The notes under the pieces are model-generated. The model was not told the origin of the DNA, ran no database searches, and was given only the letters and a program-made list of their open reading frames with translations. Positions 8,273 to 17,105 of a DNA stretch of 64,000 nucleotides are shown here, one piece after another. Source of the DNA: Gemmatimonadota bacterium (GTDB lineage Bacteria > Gemmatimonadota > Gemmatimonadetes > Longimicrobiales > Gaopeijiaceae); assembly GCA_041390105.1 (NCBI GenBank), contig JAWKQO010000001.1, positions 622,001 to 686,000 of the forward strand, read 5' to 3'. How positions within the stretch are numbered: position 1 is the stretch's first letter; each line of letters begins with the position of its first letter. A program made the position numbers and the translations under genes.

Positions 8273-10198
8273 ATGCTGCTACCGCTCCTGCTCAGCGCCT
8301 CGCTGCAGGCGGCCCAGGGGGCTCAGGCCCCACGGGTTGAAGTGCTCCCCGCGGAGGCCGAGCTCGTAGTCGGCGAGACCGCAGTGTTGGAGGCCGTGCT
8401 GCGGGACGGAGCGGGCCAGCCGCGGTCGGATGTCCCCATGCGATGGTATACGGCGCAGGGCGATATCGTCGAACTGACGTCCGACGGACGTGTGAGAGCG
8501 CTTCGGCCTGGGAGGGCAGAGATCCGTGTCCTCGCGCTCGGATCTCCAGGCGCCGCGCCTGGCGTCACCGTCATCCGCGTAGCCGCCCTGCCACCGGTAG
8601 CACTGGAAGCGCACACCCCCGTGCAGGTGCTCGCGCTGGGCACCAGCGTGCCGTTGACGGTCTACGGGGTCGATCGCGCAGGAGAGCGGCGTGTGGTCCC
8701 CGATGCGACCGTGCGCTCGGCCTCACCTGTACTCCGCGTCGATGGCCTGGGCCGCGTCCACGGAGTCGCCCCCGGAAAGGGAAGCGTCGAGGTCCGGGCC
8801 GGGGAGGCAGTGGCCGAGCTCGAGATCGAAGTGATCGACGAAGGCCCGCTCTCGCTGGCTCTGGTGCGGCCTTCACCCACGAACGTCCCGGTGAGGACCG
8901 GCGATGTGCTGCGCATGCAGGTGGAGGCGCGCGGTCGATCGGGGCCCGTGCGTGTGTTTCCGGCGTGGAGCCTCGCGGGCTCTGGTGCCCAGATCGAAGC
9001 CGAGGGGAGGGAAGGGGTCTTCGTCGCGGAGCAGCCCGGGCGCCACCGGATCACGGCGCTGGTCGGCGAAGGGAACTCGGTGTCCGCCGTGCTCGAGGTG
9101 GAGCCCCGCATATCGGAAGAGATGCTGGCGCAGGTGGGACGCGGTGCCATCTCCACGCACCACTCTGGAGACATGTGGGTCTTCGAGGGCGTGGACAGGC
9201 GTGACTACGTGTACGTCGGGACCTTCATGCACGATTGGATGAAGGTGTGGGATGTCACGAACCCGGCGCAGCCACAGCTCACCGACTCGATCCAACTCGA
9301 TGCCCGCCGCATCAACGACGTGAAGATCCATCCGAACAACCGGGTCGGCATCGTGACGCGGGAGGGCGCTTCCAATCGCCGGAACGGCATCGTGATGCTC
9401 GATCTGGCCACACCGGCCCACCCGAAGGTGCTGGCCCACTACGAAGAAACGGTCACGGGCGGCGTCCACAACGTGTGGATCGACGGTCAGAACGACCTGG
9501 TCTACGCATGCCACAACGGCACGTCCGACCTGCACATCCTCGACATCTCCGATCCGGCGGCACCCCGGGAAGTGGGGCGTTGGGGGCTCCCCAAGCAGGC
9601 GAAGACCCTTCACGACGTGATCGTCCAGGATGGCTACGCGTTCCTCTCGTATTGGGACGACGGAGTCGTCATCCTGGACGTGGGGGCGGGGACGCACGGA
9701 GGAACGCCGCGCGCGCCTGCGTTCGTGAGTCGCTACGCCTATCCCATCGGAAACACGCACGTCGCCTGGCGCTCCGGCCGCTATTTGTTCCTCGGCGACG
9801 AGATCTTCCCAGACGACTGGAACGCCGATCGCCCCATCGAGGCGCGTGGGTACATCCATGTGGTCGATGTATCCGATATCGAGAACCCACAGGAGGTGGC
9901 GTTCTACGAGGTGCCCGAGGCCGGAGCCCACAACGTCTGGGTGGACGATGAGAAGCTCTACGTGGGATACTACCAGGCCGGCCTGCGGGTGGTGGACATC
10001 TCGGGAGAACTGCGTGGCGATCTCTACGCACAGGGACGGGAGATCGCGAGCTACCGAACCACCGATGCCCAGACCACGGTCGCCAACTGGCCGATGGCCT
10101 GGGGAGCCCAGATCTTCAAGGGCCGCATCTACTCCTCCGACCTCAACTCGGGCCTCTGGATCACCCAGTTGGCCCCGCGCTCACGCCCGGTCTCCTGA
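8273..10198 (+). CDS. Exported LVIVD-repeat protein with Ig-like N-terminus
   Basis: 641 residues. A short hydrophobic N-terminus (LLPLLLSASLQAAQGAQA) looks like a signal peptide. Residues about 25-280 are bacterial Ig-like (Big2) modules recognisable from VEVLPAEAELVVGETAVLEA and repeated V-D-GxGRVHGVAPG patterns. Residues about 285-640 contain LVIVD-type beta-propeller repeats, each with a core such as MKVWDVTNPAQPQL, LHILDISDPAAPREV and IHVVDVSDIENPQEV. Such proteins are usually surface or periplasmic. It starts 12 bases after the plug-like lipoprotein and ends before a strong hairpin. No enzymatic motif is visible. Confidence 0.82.
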   Translation: MLLPLLLSASLQAAQGAQAPRVEVLPAEAELVVGETAVLEAVLRDGAGQPRSDVPMRWYTAQGDIVELTSDGRVRALRPGRAEIRVLALGSPGAAPGVTVIRVAALPPVALEAHTPVQVLALGTSVPLTVYGVDRAGERRVVPDATVRSASPVLRVDGLGRVHGVAPGKGSVEVRAGEAVAELEIEVIDEGPLSLALVRPSPTNVPVRTGDVLRMQVEARGRSGPVRVFPAWSLAGSGAQIEAEGREGVFVAEQPGRHRITALVGEGNSVSAVLEVEPRISEEMLAQVGRGAISTHHSGDMWVFEGVDRRDYVYVGTFMHDWMKVWDVTNPAQPQLTDSIQLDARRINDVKIHPNNRVGIVTREGASNRRNGIVMLDLATPAHPKVLAHYEETVTGGVHNVWIDGQNDLVYACHNGTSDLHILDISDPAAPREVGRWGLPKQAKTLHDVIVQDGYAFLSYWDDGVVILDVGAGTHGGTPRAPAFVSRYAYPIGNTHVAWRSGRYLFLGDEIFPDDWNADRPIEARGYIHVVDVSDIENPQEVAFYEVPEAGAHNVWVDDEKLYVGYYQAGLRVVDISGELRGDLYAQGREIASYRTTDAQTTVANWPMAWGAQIFKGRIYSSDLNSGLWITQLAPRSRPVS

Positions 10199-10237
10199 GC
10201 GGACGGACTCACGCCGCAGCGCGTGGGGGAAATGAGA

Positions 10238-10269
10238 GGGGCCGCGGGGGATCCGTCCCCCGCGGCCCC
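10238..10269. terminator. Bidirectional intrinsic terminator
   Basis: A perfect 13-bp inverted repeat, GGGGCCGCGGGGG at 10238-10250 and its complement at 10257-10269, with a six-base ATCCGT loop. It sits between the convergent stops at 10198 (+) and 10296 (-), so it can end transcription from both sides. U-tracts are short on either strand (TTCTG on +), as is common in very GC-rich genomes. Confidence 0.8.
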
Positions 10270-10295
10270 TTCTGCCGCTCCCCGGGCGCCGGGGG

Positions 10296-12917
10296 CTAGC
10301 GCACGCGAGCGATGATCACCTTCACGCCCGACGTGGCCGTGACGTCGAACTCCGCACCACGACCGCTGCCATCGGACTCGAACTCGTGGACACGGATACC
10401 ACCCGGACCCAGGGACCCCGCATACGTGCGGTTCCCGAACTGCGCCGCGTGGACCACTCCGTCGTCGTTGTCCGTCGTGGACGAATCCAAGCCCGTGGGG
10501 CAAGGGCCACCGTTGCAGGTCCGCGTGACGGGCCAGGGGAATGAGCCGGCCGGATCCGGATTGCGGAACAGCTCGGCCACGTTCCGGAAGTCGTAGGTGG
10601 TGAAGTCACGCGCCGTGGCTACCCCCGTCCCGCCGAAGGTCACGGCGATGGCGTACTCGAGCTCCAAGTCGACGAACGACTTGCCCGTGAAGGTGGTGAA
10701 GCCGCTGAAGCCGCTTACGGTCGACGAGTCGTTCTGCATACGGAACAGCGTCTGATCTCCGAGCGTCGCGGACCCTGCGTTCCCGTAGGCATCCCCCAGG
10801 AACCGGTGGAAAAGCCAACCCGACCCGTAGATGCCATTCTGCTGGGAGGTGAGCGAAGCGCTCAGACCGTTCGGCTGCGCGGCCAGATACCAGGTGACGC
10901 GGGCCATGCGCAGGAAGATCCCGTAGTTCTCGGCGCGGATGTCGGTCTGCCCACCGACGACGAAGTCGTTGCGCGTAGCCTTGGCGGTTACCGCAGGCCC
11001 TCCGGTGGCGGCCCAGGCCAGGCGGGTCGCGATCTCACCCGCAATCTCGGCTGTGCCTTCCTCGATGAAGCTCGGGTGGAAGGGTTGGTTGGCGACCCGA
11101 TGGTAGAGCGAGGACACGTGCTTGGCCTCGTGGACCAGCGTGGCCAGCGCCTGGAAGCTGGTCTCATCGTCCATGTCATTGATGACGCTGGCGTTGAAGT
11201 AGATCAGCTCTCGTTCGTTCGACGCCGGGCAGACGTTGGTGGCATTGGAGAAGAAGTCGCCGCTCCAGACGAAGGCCGCCACCTGCTCGCCGATGTCGGG
11301 CGTCACCAGCACGGTGATCAGGCCATCGCCATTGATGTCGGTCGTACCACCGAAGTACTTCTCGATCACTTCGCGCCCGTAGTTCTCGTAGAACGACAGC
11401 ATCAGATTCACACTGCCCTGTGAAACCGGTGCGCTCGTCCGCTGCGAGACCGTCTGATAGATGGCGACGTACTGGTTCTCCCCGAGCTTGACGGCCGTGT
11501 TCGACTTGGCCGAGCTCAAGCTGCAGGTGGACGCGTCCGTGGGGACGGTGAGCACCACGGTGTCCGGGGCGGCCTGGGCCGCCGCCGCGAGGTCGAAGGC
11601 GGCCCGCAGCGGCGTCCCCTGGGCAGGCTTCACACCACTGCGCGGCAGGCTGGCGACGAGGCGTTCCTCCTGATTGCGCAAAGCCAAATGGAAGCGCTCC
11701 GTGCTCTCCGAGAGCGCCACCGCACGCTCCAGCCCGCGTACGGCCGGTGCGGAGGCCGACAGCACCGGTCCAGCGAAGGCATCGGCGGCGAACGTGGTGC
11801 TGACCTGCGGTGCTGCCGAGGTCGTGGTGACCCCGTCGCCGCGCATCTGCAGATTCACCGCCACCGACGTGCTGGACTCGGAGGCGAGCGGGTAGGTGAC
11901 GCCGACCCGGTAGCCCGCGCCAGCGCTGGAGGGGAGATAGAACCCACACGTGCTCAACGTCGACGCGTCGACCACCATGTGCGCGCCCACGCCGAGGGAC
12001 AGGGGCGCATCACACACGGTGAGTGTCAACGCGCGGGTGGCACTTCCACCGGCGCCGTCCTGGACGCGGAACGTGGGTGTGAACGTGCCGGCCACGCTCG
12101 GCGTACCGGTGAGCGTGCCGGAGGCCGACAGGCTGATCCCGCCGGGGAGCGCTCCGCTGGCCAGCGACCAGGTGTACCCTCCGCCATTGCCGCCCTTGGC
12201 GAGAAGCGTCTCCGCGTAGGGCAGTGTCTGCCGTCCGCGATCCAACGCGCTGGTACTCACCGCCAGGATCCCTACCTCGCCGGTCGCGGTGAAGTCCACC
12301 GAGAGCGTACCCACGGTGGCACGCATGAGCTGCGCGCCCACCGTGCCACCCAACACCCAACTGGTTGCCGCCCGCCCGGTCGGTCCGGTGAGAACGGTGC
12401 TCGTGCCCACCGATCCGCCGCCACCCACGACTTCGAAGGTCACGGCCTTCCCGATGACCGCCGTCCCAAGGGCGTCCTTGAGCTCCACGGTGGGACTGAT
12501 GGGAAGCGCTTCGCCGACTTCGCCCGTCTGGGCATCGCCAGCCGTCTTGAGCAACGACTCAGGAACCTGATCGACGCTGACGGAGGCGGCGCCCGAAACG
12601 CTGCCCCCGGTGGACACCTGGACCTGGGCGGTCGCGCGGATCTGCGCGGTGCCGTTGCCGGTCGATGTCGCGAGGCCGGACGGTCCCACGTTGGCTACGC
12701 CGATGTCAGTGCTCGTCCAGGTCACGGACACCCCCGACATGGGGTTGCCATCCTGGTCCAACACCTGAGCCGAGAACTGCTCGGTTTCGCCGACGCTGCT
12801 GAACGAAGCCGTCGACGGGGTTACCTGAACAGTGGTGGCGACCGGCGGGGACGTCCCCCCGTCGCATGCGGCGAGCACCAGGGCGCTCGCGATGAACGCC
12901 ACCAGAAGACGAGTCAT
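10296..12917 (-). CDS. Lipoprotein with Ig-like domains and HExxH metalloprotease domain
   Basis: About 873 residues from the ATG at 12917. The N-terminus is a lipoprotein signal with lipobox VLAAC. Residues about 25-215 are Big-type Ig modules (VTPSTASFSSVGETEQFSAQ and two more). Residues about 220-310 form a putative-Ig (He_PIG) module with GGGYTWSLASGALPGGISL. The C-terminal half carries ATLVHEAKHVSSLYH with HEAKH at residues 596-600 and FIEEGTAEIAGE about 20 residues later, an HExxH plus downstream glutamate pattern like gluzincins such as hyicolysin (M30). Probably a surface zinc protease; activity is inferred from the motif. It is convergent with the LVIVD gene and ends at the shared terminator. 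Confidence 0.8.
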   Translation of the reverse strand: MTRLLVAFIASALVLAACDGGTSPPVATTVQVTPSTASFSSVGETEQFSAQVLDQDGNPMSGVSVTWTSTDIGVANVGPSGLATSTGNGTAQIRATAQVQVSTGGSVSGAASVSVDQVPESLLKTAGDAQTGEVGEALPISPTVELKDALGTAVIGKAVTFEVVGGGGSVGTSTVLTGPTGRAATSWVLGGTVGAQLMRATVGTLSVDFTATGEVGILAVSTSALDRGRQTLPYAETLLAKGGNGGGYTWSLASGALPGGISLSASGTLTGTPSVAGTFTPTFRVQDGAGGSATRALTLTVCDAPLSLGVGAHMVVDASTLSTCGFYLPSSAGAGYRVGVTYPLASESSTSVAVNLQMRGDGVTTTSAAPQVSTTFAADAFAGPVLSASAPAVRGLERAVALSESTERFHLALRNQEERLVASLPRSGVKPAQGTPLRAAFDLAAAAQAAPDTVVLTVPTDASTCSLSSAKSNTAVKLGENQYVAIYQTVSQRTSAPVSQGSVNLMLSFYENYGREVIEKYFGGTTDINGDGLITVLVTPDIGEQVAAFVWSGDFFSNATNVCPASNERELIYFNASVINDMDDETSFQALATLVHEAKHVSSLYHRVANQPFHPSFIEEGTAEIAGEIATRLAWAATGGPAVTAKATRNDFVVGGQTDIRAENYGIFLRMARVTWYLAAQPNGLSASLTSQQNGIYGSGWLFHRFLGDAYGNAGSATLGDQTLFRMQNDSSTVSGFSGFTTFTGKSFVDLELEYAIAVTFGGTGVATARDFTTYDFRNVAELFRNPDPAGSFPWPVTRTCNGGPCPTGLDSSTTDNDDGVVHAAQFGNRTYAGSLGPGGIRVHEFESDGSGRGAEFDVTATSGVKVIIARVR

Positions 12918-13047
12918 GGCCGTGCCTCGTTGTGTGTCGAATGGGGTGGCGCTCGGTATATTGCGCGGCGCCACCGGGCCCTGCGGGCAGGTGTTTGCGA
13001 ACGTTCGATGCAAATTGAAGACCCGAACCGCGGGGCCAAGGTTCCTC

Positions 13048-15387
13048 ATGTCCGACGCCGTCGAGTTCCCTCCTGCCCGGGGCGATGGGCGGCCCTCGCT
13101 GACCGCCGCAGAGGCGCGGCGGGTGGCCAGGGCGTTGTTCGGCGTAGACGGCGCAGCTCAGGAGCTTCCCAGCTACCAGGACCAGAACTTCCGCGTGGCG
13201 GATGAGTGGGTCCTAAAGATCGCGAACGCCAACACGCCCCTGGTCGCGCTCGAGGCCGAGAACGCCGCCATGCGGCACCTCCAGGCCGCACTCCCCCAAC
13301 TGCGGTTCCCCGCTCCCAGGCCCTCGCTCGGGGGAGAGGACCTCCCGGGGCTCCCGACCCACGGGGGAGCACTCCATCGCGTCCGACTGCTGCGCTGGGT
13401 TCCGGGCACGCCGCTCGCCGAGACGCCCCCCGGGGCCCGGCCGGGGCCGGGCCCGGTCGGCGCACACGTCGCCGAGATCACCCGCGCCCTCACGGAGTTC
13501 GACCACCCGGGCTGCCACCGCTACCTCGCCTGGGACCTCCTGCAAGGGCCTGAGGTCGTGGAACGGGGCAGCGCGCTCCTCACGGACCCCGCGCTTCGTA
13601 CCTTGGTGCGCGACGAGCTCACGCGCTTTCAGGCCCACACTCAGCCGCTGCTCCCTTCCTTGCCCAGGGGAGTGGCCCACAACGACCTCAACGACCACAA
13701 CCTGCTGGTGGGCTCGGAGCGGAACCTGATCGGAGTGATCGATCTCGGGGATCTGGTCCACAGCCTGCGCGTGGCCGACCTCGTCATCGCTGCCACCTAT
13801 CTGTTGCTGGAGACTCCCGATCCCGTCGGGGTCCTGGCTCAGATGCTGGAGGGCTACGGGCGTTCACTGGTGCCGACGGAGCTGGAGCGCGAGCTCCTGC
13901 TTCCCCTGATTCGCCTGCGGATGTGCGTGAGCATCGCCATGGCCGCCCTGGCCGCCGACGCTGGAGAGCGGAACGACGACTACCTGGTGGTCAGCCAGGC
14001 GGGCGTGCGCCGCACGTTGGCCACGTTGACGCTCCTCGACGACCGACGCGTCTTCCGCCGACTCAGTGGGGAAGCGAGCAGGCCTGCCCGACCCACGCGG
14101 GCGAGGGGCGCCATCGAGCGCGCACGCACGCAGGTCGCCGGCAAAGCGCTCAGCCTGTCCTACCGCCGACCTCTTCACATCGTGCGCGGTCGGGGTGCCT
14201 TCCTCTACGACCCGGAGGGGAGGGCCTGGTTGGACTGCGTGAACAACGTGGCACACGTGGGGCACGAGCATCCCCGCGTGGTCGAGGCCCTCAGTGAGCA
14301 AGCGTCACTGCTCAACACGAATACCCGCTACCTGCACGAGCTGCTGCCGCGCTATTGCGAGCGCCTGCTCGAGCGTTTCGGGCCACCCTTCGAGGTGTGC
14401 TACCTCGTCTGCTCGGGAAGCGAGGCCAATGAGCTGGCCCTGCGCATGGCGCGCGCGGTGACAGGCGCGCACGGCGTAGTGGTGTTGGACGGCGCCTACC
14501 ATGGCAACACGTCCGCGTTGGTGGAGATGAGCCCCTACAAATACAAGGGCAGGGGCGGGCGGGGCCGGCCGGACTGGGTCGAGGAAGCCCCGCTGCCGGA
14601 CCCCTACCGCGGCCGGCACCGCGGGGAGCGCGCCGGGGTCGCCTACGCGGCCGCGGTGGCCGAGGCAGCCGAGCGGGCGCGCGGCGGGCGCTCCGGCCTG
14701 GCCGCCTTCTTCGCGGAGGCCATCCTGAGCTGCGGCGGCCAGATCGTGCCCCCGGCGGGGTTCCTTCAACAAGCCTTCCACGAGGTCCGCGCCCGGGGCG
14801 GAGTCGTGGTGGCCGACGAAGTCCAGGTCGGGTTTGGACGCGTGGGGTCCCATTGGTGGGGCTGGGAGCAGGCGGGGGCCCGCCCGGACATCGTCACCCT
14901 GGGCAAGCCCATCGGAAACGGGCATCCCATGGGGGCCGTCGTCACCACCCGATCGGTCGCCGACGCCTTCGCCAACGGCATGGAGTACTTCAACACCTTC
15001 GGTGGGAATCCGGTCTCCTGTGCGGTGGGGCTGGCCGTGCTCGACGTTCTGGAGGAGGAGCGCCTTCGGGAACACGCCCTCGGGGTCGGCGAGCGTCTGC
15101 TCCACGGGCTGGCCGACCTCGAGGGCGCCAGCCCCCATGCGGGGCAGGCCCGGGGCAGGGGCCTGTTTCTGGGGTTGGAGATCGTCGAGGACCGGGCGGG
15201 CCGCACCCCCGATGCCGTGCGCGCCCGTAGACTGGTCGAGTGGGTGAAGGAAGAGCGGCAGATCCTCTTGAGCACGGACGGGCCGGACCACAACGTCCTC
15301 AAGATCAAGCCGCCCCTGCCGTTTTCCGCGGAGGACGGAGAGCGCCTCCTGGACGCACTGCGGGCGGGCCTGGCCGCGCTCCCCTGA
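13048..15387 (+). CDS. Fused APH-type kinase and class III PLP enzyme
   Basis: About 779 residues from ATG 13048. Residues about 20-340 form an aminoglycoside-phosphotransferase/choline-kinase fold with the catalytic loop HNDLNDHNLLVG (from residue 211) and the metal-binding VIDLGDLVHS. Residues about 365-779 form a class III aminotransferase fold with CSGSEANELALRMARA, VVADEVQVGFGR and LGKPIGNGHPMG, where Lys620 should bind PLP. The pairing equals hydroxylysine or ethanolamine kinase joined to an amino-alcohol phosphate phospho-lyase, as in the human AGPHD1 and AGXT2L enzymes, encoded separately there. Substrate unknown. It lacks the M23 peptidase domain seen between these modules in some longer bacterial fusions. 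Confidence 0.85.
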   Translation: MSDAVEFPPARGDGRPSLTAAEARRVARALFGVDGAAQELPSYQDQNFRVADEWVLKIANANTPLVALEAENAAMRHLQAALPQLRFPAPRPSLGGEDLPGLPTHGGALHRVRLLRWVPGTPLAETPPGARPGPGPVGAHVAEITRALTEFDHPGCHRYLAWDLLQGPEVVERGSALLTDPALRTLVRDELTRFQAHTQPLLPSLPRGVAHNDLNDHNLLVGSERNLIGVIDLGDLVHSLRVADLVIAATYLLLETPDPVGVLAQMLEGYGRSLVPTELERELLLPLIRLRMCVSIAMAALAADAGERNDDYLVVSQAGVRRTLATLTLLDDRRVFRRLSGEASRPARPTRARGAIERARTQVAGKALSLSYRRPLHIVRGRGAFLYDPEGRAWLDCVNNVAHVGHEHPRVVEALSEQASLLNTNTRYLHELLPRYCERLLERFGPPFEVCYLVCSGSEANELALRMARAVTGAHGVVVLDGAYHGNTSALVEMSPYKYKGRGGRGRPDWVEEAPLPDPYRGRHRGERAGVAYAAAVAEAAERARGGRSGLAAFFAEAILSCGGQIVPPAGFLQQAFHEVRARGGVVVADEVQVGFGRVGSHWWGWEQAGARPDIVTLGKPIGNGHPMGAVVTTRSVADAFANGMEYFNTFGGNPVSCAVGLAVLDVLEEERLREHALGVGERLLHGLADLEGASPHAGQARGRGLFLGLEIVEDRAGRTPDAVRARRLVEWVKEERQILLSTDGPDHNVLKIKPPLPFSAEDGERLLDALRAGLAALP

Positions 15388-15431
15388 GGCCCACGCCGAC
15401 CTGCGTCTCGAACCGACCCTTGAAGCGCCCC

Positions 15432-15475
15432 TTGCGCGGCCGCGCGTACCTGAATATTATGCGCATACTGATGCA
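15432..15475 (+). promoter_or_regulatory. Probable argR promoter with overlapping ARG box
   Basis: A TTGCGC at 15432-15437 and TATTAT at 15455-15460, 17 bases apart, make a sigma-70-type promoter about 90 bases before argR. The 14-mer CGCATACTGATGCA at 15462-15475 fits the ARG-box form TGMATN4ATKCA at nine of ten half-site positions, and TGAATATTATGCG (15451-15463) resembles a second, imperfect box over the -10. Autoregulation by ArgR is the inferred role. Confidence 0.5.
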
Positions 15476-15477
15476 TG

Positions 15478-15510
15478 GAGCGGCCCGCCGGACTACCCGG
15501 GGGGCCGCTC
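15478..15510 (+). terminator. Leader hairpin upstream of argR (possible attenuator)
   Basis: Nine-bp perfect inverted repeat GAGCGGCCC (15478-15486) and GGGCCGCTC (15502-15510) with a 15-base loop, followed by TGTTTCGTTC. It lies between the predicted promoter and the argR start, so it would form in the argR leader. It could be an attenuator, a terminator for an upstream transcript, or simply an mRNA structure. Confidence 0.4.
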
Positions 15511-15552
15511 TGTTTCGTTCCGCCGAGGGAGCGCGGACCAGGAGAGGAGGCC

Positions 15553-16035
15553 GTGGACGAGCGGGAGATTCGGCACCGGGCGATCCGGGAGCTGCTGAGT
15601 CGGGAACGGATCCGCACCCAGGCGCGGCTGGTGGCCCGCCTGCGGGAGCAGGGGCACGACATCACGCAGGCCTCGATCTCCCGGGACCTGAGGGCGCTCG
15701 CCGTCACCAAGGTGCGCGGCGTCTATCAGCTGCCGGACGATCCGCGCCGGATCCCATCCGCGATCCTCGGCCTGATCGAGGCCGCGGTCCCGGCGGGCGA
15801 CCACCTGATGGTCGTTCGCACGCGGGTCGGTGCGGCCCAACCCGTCGGCGTGGCCATCGACGAGGCCGGGTGGCCCGAGGTGGTGGGGACCATCGCGGGA
15901 GATGACACAATCTTCATCGCCGTGGCGGTCCCGGACGCGCTGCCCCGTATTCGCAGTCGACTGGAGGTGTGGGCCTCCAATGAAAAGCAGGACAACACCA
16001 TCGAGATGAAGAATCCAGAGGAGACCGCCGAGTGA
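15553..16035 (+). CDS. argR: Arginine repressor ArgR
   Basis: About 160 residues from the GTG at 15553, preceded by GGAGAGGAGG. The N-terminal winged helix reads REIRHRAIRELLSRERIRTQ and contains the DNA-contacting ITQASISRDLRAL. The C-terminal arginine-binding and hexamer domain carries the signature GTIAGDDTIFIAV. An in-frame ATG at 15475 would add 26 unusual residues over the leader hairpin, so I reject it. ArgR is a hexameric repressor that binds ARG boxes when arginine is high. It is the first gene of the arginine operon that follows, and its stop overlaps the next start by ATGA-like spacing (4 bases). Confidence 0.93.
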   Translation: MDEREIRHRAIRELLSRERIRTQARLVARLREQGHDITQASISRDLRALAVTKVRGVYQLPDDPRRIPSAILGLIEAAVPAGDHLMVVRTRVGAAQPVGVAIDEAGWPEVVGTIAGDDTIFIAVAVPDALPRIRSRLEVWASNEKQDNTIEMKNPEETAE

Positions 16036-17105
16036 GACAGCTCGTGGTCGACAAGATCGCGTCGGTGACCCGCAACGCGTCCGTGGGCCGTTCCGTGTGG
16101 GTGGGGGATGAATTCCCCTGCGTGGAAGGGGACGTGGTGGCCGTGCGCATCCTCACGCGCAAGAGCACCTACAATCAGTTGGAGCTCCCCACGGGGCGTT
16201 TCTCGTCCTTGAAGCCCGGCGACGTGGTCGTCGGTGCCCTGGGGCATCGTCGGGCGTTGGGCGGCTATGCCGGCCACATTCCGACGAGCCTCGCCACGGG
16301 CGCCACCACCAACATCCTGAACCTGGGTGGCGTGATCGGCACCTGCACCTCCTACAGCCCCGAAGTGGGGCCGCCCTTCGAGTGCGAGGTGCTGGGACAG
16401 GTCCTGTCATTCCCCTACCTGGGCGAACGCATCGGCATCCCGGCCAACATCCGCCGCAAGGCCCTCCCGATGCCCGAGCGCCTGGAGGTAGGCACCACGC
16501 CGGTCATCGCCGTGGTCGGCACCTCGATGAACGCCGGGAAGACCCTGGCGTGCTCGAGCCTCATTCAGGAGCTCGCGCACCGTAATCTGCGCGTGCACGG
16601 GGGGAAGACCACCGGGGTCAGCCTGCGCCGGGACGTCCTGCACATGGAGGACTCGGGAGCGGTTCGCACGGCGGTCTTCACGGATTTCGGGGTGGTGACG
16701 ACCCGCAGGGAGAACGCGCCGTCGCTGGCGCGGGCCATCCTCACCACGCTGGCGGAGGACCGCCCGGACGTCCTGGTGCTGGAACTGGGCGACGGGCTCT
16801 TCGGCGACTACGGCGTCGATGCCATCCTGGACGACGAGGCGCTGCGCCGGTCCTTCTCGGCGGTGGTCTTGGCGGCCACCGACCCCGTAGGCGCCTACGG
16901 AGGCCTGCGGGTCCTCGAGGAGACCTACGGGATCCGGGCCACCGTGGTCACCGGACCCGCCACCGACAACGCCGCCGGCACCGAGGTGATCGAGGCACGC
17001 TTTGGCGTGCGGGCCATCAATGCCAGGGTATCCCCGTCCGAGCTGGCGGACGTGGTCCTGGAGGGTGCGGGAATCCATGCGCGGAGGGCAAACGGTGGCG
17101 GCTGA
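16032..17105 (+). CDS. P-loop protein of unknown function in the arginine operon
   Basis: 357 residues, starting with GTG overlapping argR. Residues 1-150 are beta-rich and unfamiliar (VRILTRKSTYNQLELPTG and a glycine-rich middle). Residues about 155-357 form a P-loop NTPase-like domain with Walker A VVGTSMNAGKTLACSSLIQE, a KTTGVSLRRDVLHMEDSG motif and a possible Walker B VLVLELGDGLFGDYGVDA. The layout recalls dethiobiotin synthetase, MobB and the COG3367/DUF1611 group, but I cannot place it securely. It overlaps argC by 11 bases, so it is embedded in the operon argR-argC-argD-argF'-argB. A direct role in arginine synthesis is possible but unproven. Confidence 0.7.
   Translation: MRQLVVDKIASVTRNASVGRSVWVGDEFPCVEGDVVAVRILTRKSTYNQLELPTGRFSSLKPGDVVVGALGHRRALGGYAGHIPTSLATGATTNILNLGGVIGTCTSYSPEVGPPFECEVLGQVLSFPYLGERIGIPANIRRKALPMPERLEVGTTPVIAVVGTSMNAGKTLACSSLIQELAHRNLRVHGGKTTGVSLRRDVLHMEDSGAVRTAVFTDFGVVTTRRENAPSLARAILTTLAEDRPDVLVLELGDGLFGDYGVDAILDDEALRRSFSAVVLAATDPVGAYGGLRVLEETYGIRATVVTGPATDNAAGTEVIEARFGVRAINARVSPSELADVVLEGAGIHARRANGGG

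Noticed and set aside
15451..15478. A second dif-like sequence (TGCGCATAA on the - strand)
   Set aside because: Only the XerC half matches; there is no XerD arm, and it coincides with a promoter and ARG-box-like half-sites.
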